A stretch of 64,000 bases of DNA from Fictibacillus norfolkensis. Lineage in GTDB: Bacteria; Bacillota; Bacilli; Bacillales; Fictibacillaceae. A model generated the notes under the pieces. It searched no databases. It saw only the letters and a program-made list of their open reading frames with translations, and was not told the origin of the DNA. Shown piece after piece: positions 7,149 to 14,468 of the stretch. The position numbers and the translations under genes were made by a program. The stretch covers positions 434,001 through 498,000 of the forward strand of contig NZ_JACSQM010000002.1 in the NCBI RefSeq assembly GCF_014836645.1, written 5' to 3'. Within the stretch, counting starts at the first letter, position 1. Each line of letters starts with the position of its first letter.

Positions 7149-9440
7149 TTACAGAAACGAGCGATCCAACACCATAAATTCCCGCCACTCTTCCGGCAGC
7201 ATCTCCACATACTTTCTTGTTAGAAAACGATCATCTACTAAAACGAGCGTACCTCGATCTTCTTCTGATCGGATAACCCGACCACCTGCCTGCAGTACCT
7301 TATTCATTCCAGGGTACACATAAGCGAAATCGTAACCATTCTTTCCCGCTCGCTGAAAATAATCCTTCATCGTATCGCGTTCTAACCCTACTTGAGGCAA
7401 ACCAACACCGATGATGACAGCACCTGTAAGTTTATCTCCTTTTAGATCTATTCCTTCAGAAAAGATGCCGCCCATGACAGCGAGCCCGACAAGCGATTTC
7501 TCACCTACAGATTCATAATGAGCTAAAAAGGTCTCTCGCTCTTCTTCTTTCATAGCAGGATGCTGAACGATAAGGGTAAAGGCTTGATCTTCTTCTAACA
7601 TTCGTTCATATATATCTGTCATATAACGATAGGATGGAAAAAAAACAAGATAGTTTCCCGGTCTGTTTACGACCAAGTCCTTGATCATACCAACAATCGG
7701 ATCTATCGTTTTCTCACGGTCTCTAAAGCGCGTAGACAGGGGCTGAACAAACACATCCAGCTGTTCTTTTTCATAAGGAGAAGGCATCCGGATGATATAA
7801 TCGTCCTCCTCTCCTCCAAGCATTTCTCGAAAATACGACAGCGGTGAGAGTGTTGCCGAAAAATAAATACGTGAGCCATATTTTTTTCCGGTTTGAAAAA
7901 GAAGCTGAGAAGGGTCCATACAAAAAAGGCGAACTTTGACTTCACTTTTAAACGTGGAAATGAAGGTTACGAATCGTTCATCGTAAAATTGTGAAATCTT
8001 CACCCATTGCAGCGCTTCAAAAAAAGTCTCTAATAGTTGTTCGCTGCTATCCCCACTGGCTAATAGCTGCTCTGCCTGTATTAAGAAAGCTTCTAAACTC
8101 TCAAGTAGTTTTTCCTGCAATTCAATGACAGCAACATCTTTATCTTCATGTTCTTTTTTTATCAAAAGAAGTTCCTGGTTAACGGCTTTTGCCGTATTCC
8201 AAACCCCATCATGCTTCCCCTTAAAATCACGTGCAAGTTGTAAGAATGAAGATTTCATAATCTCAGCTGAATACATGCCGCGTGCTCTGTCTACAAGATT
8301 GTGTGCTTCATCCATAAGAAGAACCGTACGCTTCTTTTGCTCTTCAAATAAACGCTTGAACGAGACCCTCGGATCAAAAACATAATTATAATCACAGATT
8401 ACACTGTCTGATGCATAAGCAAGATCCACAGAGAACTCGAACGGACAAACTTTGTGCTTTTGTGCGTATCGCGAGATGACTTCACGATCCATCACCGTCT
8501 CATTTTTCAAGATATCAAGAACAGCTCCATTAATCCTGTCAAAATATCCATCAGCAAACTCACAGTAAGAGGGTTCACAACGAGTCTCTTCTTTAAAGCA
8601 AACTTTGTCTTTAGCAGTGATGGTCGTGCTTTGCAGAAACAAGCCCTTCTCTTTCATCAACAAGAGTGCTTCTTCTGCATTCTTTCGGTTCAGTGTTTTG
8701 GCTGTTAAATAAAAAATCTTTTCTGCTTTTTCTTCGCCGATCGCTTTGACGGCTGGAAACAGAGTAGAGATGGTTTTTCCTGTCCCAGTCGGTGCGTTTG
8801 CAAACAACGTCTTCTTATCCATGATCGTTTTATAGATAGCACCAGCAAAGTTACGCTGGCCGTTTCGGTATGAAGGAAATGGAAAAGCTAGATCTCGTAT
8901 ACTGATATTCCTTTTTTGCTGATTTTCTAGACGCAGCTCAGCGAATGGTGAATAGGTCTTTATAAGTTGAAGCATGAAATCCTCAAGCTCTGTAAATGTA
9001 ACTTCTTTCTGAAATTTCTTCTGCTCGCCAGAATCAACATGAACATATGTAAGCTGTACCGTAACTCTATCTATCTCTTCTTTTTCCATGTATATATAAG
9101 CATAGACTTTCGCTTGAGCCCAATGCACAGGATATGTTTCGTCTGTTATTTCACTCAAGTTTCGCGCAGTTGATTTGATCTCATCGATTGTAACGGTATC
9201 ATTACGCAAAAGAAGACCATCACATCGACCTTCTATCCAATATTCAAGATTTTCATAAAGGTAGCTCGTTTGGAGAAATACTTCTGCAAAATCGCTCTCT
9301 TCATACGTTTTTTGTATCGTTTGATGAGCTTTTGTTCCTTCCACTAGGGATGAGGTGGATTTGAAGCCAGATTCAATACTTCCTGAACGGTATACATATT
9401 CGACTAAAGACCGTACAGAGATTTTAACAGTATCTATCAT
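7149..9440 (-). CDS. Fe-S superfamily 2 DNA helicase (XPD/DinG type) with N-terminal PD-(D/E)XK nuclease domain
   Basis: 763 residues. Residues about 1-170 look like a Cas4/RecB-type PD-(D/E)XK nuclease: H39, D74 in GRCDG, and E87-x-K89 in IDEIKST. The helicase follows: Walker A APTGTGKT (216-223), a four-cysteine Fe-S cluster set C281, C288, C293 and C332, the DEAH box at 377-380, and C-terminal motifs including GIDLKGDKL and QAGGRVIRSEEDRG. XPD/DinG enzymes unwind DNA 5' to 3' during repair, so a joint unwinding and cutting activity in repair is inferred. AGGTGAAACC precedes the ATG at 9440. No partner gene is adjacent. Confidence 0.9.
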   Translation of the reverse strand: MIDTVKISVRSLVEYVYRSGSIESGFKSTSSLVEGTKAHQTIQKTYEESDFAEVFLQTSYLYENLEYWIEGRCDGLLLRNDTVTIDEIKSTARNLSEITDETYPVHWAQAKVYAYIYMEKEEIDRVTVQLTYVHVDSGEQKKFQKEVTFTELEDFMLQLIKTYSPFAELRLENQQKRNISIRDLAFPFPSYRNGQRNFAGAIYKTIMDKKTLFANAPTGTGKTISTLFPAVKAIGEEKAEKIFYLTAKTLNRKNAEEALLLMKEKGLFLQSTTITAKDKVCFKEETRCEPSYCEFADGYFDRINGAVLDILKNETVMDREVISRYAQKHKVCPFEFSVDLAYASDSVICDYNYVFDPRVSFKRLFEEQKKRTVLLMDEAHNLVDRARGMYSAEIMKSSFLQLARDFKGKHDGVWNTAKAVNQELLLIKKEHEDKDVAVIELQEKLLESLEAFLIQAEQLLASGDSSEQLLETFFEALQWVKISQFYDERFVTFISTFKSEVKVRLFCMDPSQLLFQTGKKYGSRIYFSATLSPLSYFREMLGGEEDDYIIRMPSPYEKEQLDVFVQPLSTRFRDREKTIDPIVGMIKDLVVNRPGNYLVFFPSYRYMTDIYERMLEEDQAFTLIVQHPAMKEEERETFLAHYESVGEKSLVGLAVMGGIFSEGIDLKGDKLTGAVIIGVGLPQVGLERDTMKDYFQRAGKNGYDFAYVYPGMNKVLQAGGRVIRSEEDRGTLVLVDDRFLTRKYVEMLPEEWREFMVLDRSFL

Positions 9441-9596
9441 GGTTTCACCTGCCCTTCTTTCTCAACCTTCTATGTAAGAATTGTAGCACAACTGCTTCAT
9501 TAAACTTTGTGGTTTATCATTATATGGACGATACAAAAAACAGCCCCCTTACTCTACTCTGGAGGGCACTGAAAAAGTCCTTAAAAAATTGAACGC

Positions 9597-9712
9597 GGGG
9601 ATCTCCGCTCCAGGGTACATGCTTTCCGCGGGGCGGGCGGTGAGCCCCTGCCGCTAAGCGCCTTTAGTGGTCTCACCTGTCCCACTCGTCCCGCAGGAGT
9701 CAGTACCCTTCC
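9597..9712. repeat. GC-rich imperfect palindrome, dispersed repeat family
   Basis: The left arm starts at CCGCTCCAGGGTAC and contains CTTTCCGCGGGG. The right arm, read in reverse complement, shows matching GGGTAC...TCC.GCGGG....GGTGAG blocks. The segment is much richer in GC than its surroundings. A related fragment (CCGCTCCAGGATGCTCGCTTTCC) occurs near 18804-18830. Confidence 0.6.
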
Positions 9713-9970
9713 GCTACAATCCCTATATGTTAGATAAAAAAGAATCAAACCAGCCGTTTTCAGAGGGTTAGATTCTTTTGTCTGTGTAATAAAAAAAATC
9801 AAATACGTGTGGGTGATATCGGATGATTCAAAAACAACCCGAACTCAAACACCGACACGGGTATGATGTGGCATCATCTTCTGGTCTCTTTGGCATTTAA
9901 TTACAGGGTGCAGTCACAATATTTGCGGTAAATATAAAATGAAATAAAAAGGATAAAGCAAGGTCAAAAA

Positions 9971-10012
9971 ACAAGGGCTTCGCAAGTAATTTCCATGCGA
10001 AGCCCTTGTTGA
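9971..10012 (-). terminator. strong hairpin, inner
   Basis: ACAAGGGCTTCGCA pairs with TGCGAAGCCCTTGT over 14 bases with an 11-base loop. The run of Ts for termination of minus-strand (mscL) transcription is weak on one side, but an A/T-rich flank is present on both. Confidence 0.7.
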
Positions 10013-10018
10013 AAAAAA

Positions 10019-10043
10019 AACCAGTTAAATTCAACTGGTTTTT
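10019..10043 (-). terminator. hairpin downstream of mscL
   Basis: AACCAGTT pairs with AACTGGTT. Read on the minus strand it is followed by a long T-run, and it lies 10 bases after the mscL stop. Confidence 0.7.
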
Positions 10044-10053
10044 CAGTGCCCCC

Positions 10054-10515
10054 TTACTCGGAGGACTGCCTCACTACAGCATCATCATTTAAATCTGCCG
10101 TACAGCTTTGACATTTAACGGCTCTTAATGGAATCGTAGACAAACAATATTTGCATTCTTTTGTATCAGGCGCCTTTACTTCTTCTTTCTTTTTAATACG
10201 ATTGATCTGCTTTACTACTAAAAATATGACTAACGCAATGATAAAAAAGTTGATTAGCGTGTTAATAAATAGTCCATAATTAAGTGTCGCTGCTCCCGCC
10301 TTTTGGGCATCTGCTAATGTGGAATAGTCACCTTTGCCTAAATTTATATAAAGATTGCTGAAATCCACTTTACCAAGTAATAATCCAATCGGAGGCATGA
10401 TCACATCTTCAACGAGTGAAGTAACGATTTTACTGAAAGCTGCTCCGATAATCACACCGATGGCAAGATCGATCACGTTGCCACGCATGATAAATGTTTT
10501 AAATTCGTTCCACAT
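10054..10515 (-). CDS. mscL: large-conductance mechanosensitive channel MscL with C-terminal zinc-ribbon
   Basis: 153 residues. The homopentameric channel opens under membrane tension to release solutes during hypo-osmotic shock. The family signature [20 protein letters not shown] forms TM1, and TM2 is [23 protein letters not shown] (80-102). After the basic cytoplasmic segment the protein continues with [18 protein letters not shown] (C121, C124, C135, C138), two CxxC pairs spaced like a zinc ribbon, which the classical E. coli protein lacks. Similar tails are known in some Gram-positive MscL proteins. Confidence 0.97.
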   Translation of the reverse strand: MWNEFKTFIMRGNVIDLAIGVIIGAAFSKIVTSLVEDVIMPPIGLLLGKVDFSNLYINLGKGDYSTLADAQKAGAATLNYGLFINTLINFFIIALVIFLVVKQINRIKKKEEVKAPDTKECKYCLSTIPLRAVKCQSCTADLNDDAVVRQSSE

Positions 10516-10588
10516 GTACCCTAATTCCTTTCTGTATGACTAGTATATGTATAACCATACAGCATCTACTTTCAAACGTCATCCGATA

Positions 10589-11134
10589 TCAATTTACATC
10601 ATCTTTTTTCAGTTTCACAGTTAGAATATCTTTCACATCTGTACATACATCAGCTTCATACGTCAGTTGAATAAGTGCAACACTGTCAATCGTTGCATAA
10701 AAAGGCTCTAAATTTCTTGTGGAATAATCAAACGCCTTCACTAAGTCTTCATGTGTTAGGTCCATTACAAGCGTGCAATGAGGCACCCAGTGAGCCGGAA
10801 TGTATAGAGATTGCTGGTTTATTTCGTTCTTAAACTGTTCATGATAGCGCTGATGAAAATCTGTCAGCACGCTGTTTTTAGTCGGTGCTGCATATAATGT
10901 TCCGCTGTTTAAGAATATCGCTAGAGATGGAAAGAAAAGAGGCACAGCAGCGATATCGTTAAAATAGTCTTTAAACTTTTTTTTGAAAGACTCAATCTCA
11001 ACCTCGTGATGTGTGCCAAGAGTTACATGAGGCCGCATACCATGACCATTGATTCCCTCTTTTACAAGTCCATTCCTTAGATCGTCTATCTTCTGTTCAG
11101 TTTCACTGTTTAAATAAGCAATTACACCGTACAT
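10589..11134 (-). CDS. 2'-5' RNA ligase / 2H phosphoesterase family protein
   Basis: 181 residues from the ATG at 11134, which has GGAGCTG at proper distance; a longer frame up to 11209 lacks a site. The two family motifs are visible as HVTLG (near residue 37) and HCTLV (near 133), giving the paired HxT/S catalytic residues of the 2H superfamily. Members act on 2'-5' or cyclic phosphodiester bonds of RNA or nucleotides; the cellular substrate here is unknown. It is a single gene, transcribed away from the YjcZ gene at 11338. Confidence 0.8.
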   Translation of the reverse strand: MYGVIAYLNSETEQKIDDLRNGLVKEGINGHGMRPHVTLGTHHEVEIESFKKKFKDYFNDIAAVPLFFPSLAIFLNSGTLYAAPTKNSVLTDFHQRYHEQFKNEINQQSLYIPAHWVPHCTLVMDLTHEDLVKAFDYSTRNLEPFYATIDSVALIQLTYEADVCTDVKDILTVKLKKDDVN

Positions 11135-11337
11135 GTTATCAGCTCCAAATATGTTTTGTTCACTAGTCGATAATCTTTGTTCGTTTAGTGTAATTATACA
11201 ATAAACCACATTTTGGTAAATGGATTTCTCCTGAAAATAAGGCTTCCGCTCTTGTCCCGAAAAAATGGGCTAATTCCGCCCAAACCTTTAACTTGTACCT
11301 ATAATATTCTGTCATTGTAAAGAAGGAGGTGGGTTAA

Positions 11338-11454
11338 ATGGGATATCAGTCTTACGGAAATAGCTTCGCTTTAATCGTAGTTCTATTTATCTTGTTAATC
11401 ATCGTTGGGTGCTGTTGGTGCGGTGGTTACGGTGGCGGACACGGCTGGTGCTAA
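11338..11454 (+). CDS. YjcZ family sporulation protein
   Basis: 38 residues, starting at the ATG at 11338 behind a strong site, AAGGAGGTGGG. It consists of a short polar start, one hydrophobic helix (FALIVVLFILLIIVGCC) and a Gly/Trp/Cys tail ending GGGHGWC. This is the YjcZ/YrbN-like sporulation peptide architecture, made in the mother cell or forespore of bacilli. A paralogue is encoded at 43951 in this window with a nearly identical helix. Confidence 0.9.
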   Translation: MGYQSYGNSFALIVVLFILLIIVGCCWCGGYGGGHGWC

Positions 11455-11585
11455 TCAGTTCATTTCCTGAGTGGAAATCGTTCTGATCCATCAGATGTGA
11501 TCAATTGCGTTAAAACCTTTTGCTCTAACAACCCCTCGTATGAAAACAGATAGAGAGAACCTAGAGAGAGAAAAATAGAGAGAGA

Positions 11586-11617
11586 AAAGACCTGCGCTTA
11601 TTAGAGTGCAGGTCTTT
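11586..11617 (+). terminator. rho-independent terminator
   Basis: AAAGACCTGC and GCAGGTCTTT form the stem. It lies 130 bases after the YjcZ stop, so the transcript would have a long 3' tail. Confidence 0.8.
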
Positions 11618-11890
11618 ATATGTATGAATACAAGAAAACTTTCGCCCTATTGTAACTACTACTTTAGTTCTCTAGTATAACTATAAACACATATTACAAA
11701 TTAATAGCATTAAATTAATATTTTTCCATCAATGACTACTTCTTCTGATGGAGAATTGATTGGTGAATTCACTGTAATAAACGAGGGTTATTATGAAGAG
11801 GAGTAAATAAGAACGGATAATCGACGTATAACTGTATTTATGAAAGAGACATAATTCGGTTTTGTATTTTATGTGGTGAACACCCAAAAT

Positions 11891-11990
11891 TATATTCACG
11901 TTATTTTGAATATATTCACGTTATTTTGAATATATTCACGTTATTTCGTTTTTTTTCACGTTAATTGCAGTAATTTCACGTTAGTTGAGA
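11891..11990. repeat. 20-nt-period tandem array 2 (five units)
   Basis: TTCACG recurs at 11895, 11915, 11935, 11955 and 11975, exactly 20 bases apart. The first three units are near identical (TATTCACGTTATTTTGAATA); the last two keep TTTCACGTTA and drift elsewhere. Confidence 0.9.
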
Positions 11991-12031
11991 TCACCCTATT
12001 AAATGCTCGCCCCAAACAAAACCCACACACT

Positions 12032-12064
12032 AAAAAAACATTGCAGGAGCCACTCTGCAATGTT
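12032..12064 (-). terminator. terminator of the methionine operon
   Basis: AACATTGCAG and CTGCAATGTT form a 10-base stem. On the minus strand it ends in a T-run, 46 bases after the hom stop. Confidence 0.85.
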
Positions 12065-12109
12065 CGTCTAATCCTTCTAATCCACTTGATGAAGCAAACT
12101 TCTTTTATC

Positions 12110-13384
12110 CTATAGATTGATTACTTTCTTCAGAAGCAAATCCTTTTGCTCAGCCCTGCCCTCTGCCTTCTTCAATTTCCCTGCTACTTCATAAACAACA
12201 AGGTCTCTATTTTCCTCTAACAAAAGAGCTGTACTCACCTGGCACTCAATCAGCAGATAGACGAGATCACCTTTTACTTCTTGCTTTAAAATTTCTACCT
12301 CATCTGCTCCATGAAATCCTTCAGAAGAGCCAATGACAACATATTCTCCAACTAACGTCGAGTTTGTATCTTCAGTACTTCCTTCTTCTGAAATAGAAGC
12401 TGAATTTTTCTTTCTTCGTAAAGAATGAGGCTGCAGGACATAAGTCAAGTCTTCAACCATGGCGCTTGCTGTTGGAAGTTTTCCTGCTCCTGCTCCTTGA
12501 ACCGTAACTTTTCCTGCTAGACTCGTCTCTACCATAATCGCATTTTGAACATCTTCCACCCCATATAATGGATAATCAGCATCGACCAACATGGGTTTTA
12601 CAGATGAAATGAATTGGTCGCGGTCACGGCGGATCCGCGCCAAATGCTTCACCTTATATCCCCAGTCTTTAAACACAGAGATTTGCTCAGCAGTTACTTC
12701 TGTTATCCCTTTTCGTTCTACGTCCTCCCATTTCGGCGTCTCACCAAACGACAACTCGCTAAGAATCATTAATTTATAAAAAGCGTCATAACCTTCTATA
12801 TCACTTGCGGGGTCAGCTTCTGCATAACCTAGTTTCTGTGCAGACTTTAATACTTCATGAAACGGAAGACCTTTTTCCCTCATATTCGTTAAAATGAAGT
12901 TGGATGTGCCGTTTAATATCGCTTCGACTGAGTAGATCTCGTTGACTTGAAGAAGCTGCGAGATGCTCCGAATGATCGGTGTTCCACCTGCTGTTGTCGC
13001 TTCATAACCAACATAACGATCTAGAGCTTCCGCCTTATCAAGCAATGTTCTTCCATGTCTCGCAAACATGACTTTGTTCGCAGTAATTACATGACATCCT
13101 TTATCAAGAGCGCGGCTTAAGTAAGTGAAGCCAGGCTCTTCTCCCACTATTGCTTCAAATACGACCTCTAGTCCATCAATATTGAGGATTTCATCAAAGT
13201 CAGTAGTTATTAATACATGATCATCGACTTCACGTTTTTTCGATCCATCTTTTACTAAAATTCCTTCGATTACAACTTCCTCACCGAGCACGGCTTGAAG
13301 CTGTTCTCGATGCGTTTTCAGCGCTTCATATACACCTTGGCCAACTGTTCCAAAACCTAGCAGCGCCGCTTTAATAGGTGCCAT
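12110..13384 (-). CDS. hom: homoserine dehydrogenase without recognisable ACT domain
   Basis: 424 residues. It reduces aspartate semialdehyde to homoserine with NAD(P)H. The nucleotide-binding loop is LGFGTVGQGVYEAL (9-22); the catalytic domain shows EATTAGGTPIIRS, LNGTSNFILTNM and AEADPASDIEGYDAFYKL. After residue about 345 the sequence is Lys/Glu-rich and lacks the ACT signature (D-x-x-G-V-L-A) of the threonine-regulated Bacillus enzyme. It overlaps metX by 14 bases at the end of the S-box operon, so it probably supplies homoserine for methionine independently of threonine control. A separate threonine-branch hom elsewhere is expected. Confidence 0.93.
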   Translation of the reverse strand: MAPIKAALLGFGTVGQGVYEALKTHREQLQAVLGEEVVIEGILVKDGSKKREVDDHVLITTDFDEILNIDGLEVVFEAIVGEEPGFTYLSRALDKGCHVITANKVMFARHGRTLLDKAEALDRYVGYEATTAGGTPIIRSISQLLQVNEIYSVEAILNGTSNFILTNMREKGLPFHEVLKSAQKLGYAEADPASDIEGYDAFYKLMILSELSFGETPKWEDVERKGITEVTAEQISVFKDWGYKVKHLARIRRDRDQFISSVKPMLVDADYPLYGVEDVQNAIMVETSLAGKVTVQGAGAGKLPTASAMVEDLTYVLQPHSLRRKKNSASISEEGSTEDTNSTLVGEYVVIGSSEGFHGADEVEILKQEVKGDLVYLLIECQVSTALLLEENRDLVVYEVAGKLKKAEGRAEQKDLLLKKVINL

Positions 13385-14468
13385 ATTGCAGCCTCCCTTC
13401 TTGTCTCAATGCTTCTCTCACATGTGGTCCCCATTTTTCAAATTCCACTAAAAACCCATCATGACCAAAGTCTGTTTCTATAGAATAGTAGGTTCCGAAT
13501 CTAGTATGTTTTATGAAATTCTCAATCACTTCTGGTGGATATAGAAGATCTCCTTCATAACCAAACGCATATACTTCAGCTTGAATTTGTGATGCTGCCC
13601 TCTCCCAGCCACCAAGTTTATCCCCGATATCAAAGGCGTTCATCGCGTATAGAAGAGATACATAGCTTTCCACATCAAATCGTTTAGTCAATTTTTCCCC
13701 TTGATACGTAAGGTAAGAATCTACTTGAAAGAACGGCTTACCTTCATCATCTTTTTCTTTGATCTCTCTATTGAATCTCTCATTAAATAATTTAGGTTGA
13801 CGATACGTTAATAGCCCAGCCATACGTGCGATCTCCAAACCTGCTAATCTCTGTTCGCTTCTATAGTTACCACTCTTATACACAGGATCATTTTCGATCG
13901 CATGAAGAGCAAGTCTATTAAAAGCCACACCATAATCACTTAAGAAGGGAGTTGCCGCAAAGATAAATACTTTTTCTGAAAAATATGGAAACTGCACAGC
14001 CCATTCAAGTGCCTGCATACCGCCGAGTGATCCTCCCATGACCGCAAGAAGTCTCGGGATCCCTAAAATGCTAAGTGCTTGTCGCTGTGCGCGAACCATA
14101 TCTCTTACCGTTACAAAAGGAAATGACTTTCCATAGTTTTCTCCTGTTTCAGGATTCGTACTTGCTGGACCTGTTGAACCGCTGCATCCCCCGAGCACAT
14201 TAAATGTAATGACTTGAAACTGGTTTGTGTCGATATATTGATCAGGACCAACTAACCCACGCCACCAACCTGGATCTTCTTCTGATCCGTAAGCATACTG
14301 ATTTCCAGTTAACGCGTGGCAGAGTAAAACCACGGGACCTTTTGCGTTGCCTGTTTTCTCAAAAGCTAATTCCGCATTGGGGATCACTTTTCCTGACTCT
14401 AGAGCAAAGTCACCGATCTTAACCTTCCCTATCTTTCTTGACGCATCAAGCAAGTTTTTGTAATTCAC
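13371..14468 (-). CDS. metX: homoserine O-acetyltransferase
   Basis: 365 residues, alpha/beta-hydrolase fold. It transfers acetyl from acetyl-CoA to homoserine, giving O-acetylhomoserine. Visible: LLCHALTGNQ (48-57), NVLGGCSGSTGP (90-101), the nucleophile elbow MGGSLGGMQALEWA with S147, an aspartate near 305 in GYEGDLLYPPE, and H336 in GHDGFLVEF. Length and motifs match MetX rather than the MetA succinyltransferase type. It overlaps the upstream synthetase gene by 23 bases and hom by 14 bases, so the three are translationally coupled. Confidence 0.96.
   Translation of the reverse strand: MNYKNLLDASRKIGKVKIGDFALESGKVIPNAELAFEKTGNAKGPVVLLCHALTGNQYAYGSEEDPGWWRGLVGPDQYIDTNQFQVITFNVLGGCSGSTGPASTNPETGENYGKSFPFVTVRDMVRAQRQALSILGIPRLLAVMGGSLGGMQALEWAVQFPYFSEKVFIFAATPFLSDYGVAFNRLALHAIENDPVYKSGNYRSEQRLAGLEIARMAGLLTYRQPKLFNERFNREIKEKDDEGKPFFQVDSYLTYQGEKLTKRFDVESYVSLLYAMNAFDIGDKLGGWERAASQIQAEVYAFGYEGDLLYPPEVIENFIKHTRFGTYYSIETDFGHDGFLVEFEKWGPHVREALRQEGRLQYGTY

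Larger units (their letters stand above)
9544..10059. mobile_element. MITE-like insertion with inverted terminal sequences
   Basis: GGGCACTGAAAAA at 9564-9576 and its exact reverse complement at 10039-10051 bracket about 490 bases that contain no credible gene. CCCCCTTACTC occurs in direct orientation at both ends (9544-9554 and 10049-10059). Inside are a GC-rich imperfect palindrome (about 9597-9712) and two terminator hairpins. TTTTTCAGTGCCC-type ends are familiar from transposase-linked repeats of Bacillaceae, so a non-autonomous element or its remnant is the best reading. The right end abuts the mscL stop codon. Confidence 0.5.
11455..12109. other. 655-base non-coding region between convergent genes
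   Basis: It contains the YjcZ terminator (11586), a purine-rich AGAGAGA stretch (about 11550-11585), a 20-nt-period tandem array (11891-11990) and the hom terminator (12032). Nothing else in it looks coding; frames are short and lack ribosome sites. Confidence 0.7.

Noticed and set aside
9581..9802. 73-codon frame in the MITE-like region (product rich in Arg, Pro and Gly)
   Set aside because: It is generated by the GC-rich palindrome, has no ribosome site and looks like the chance ORFs commonly seen in such repeats.
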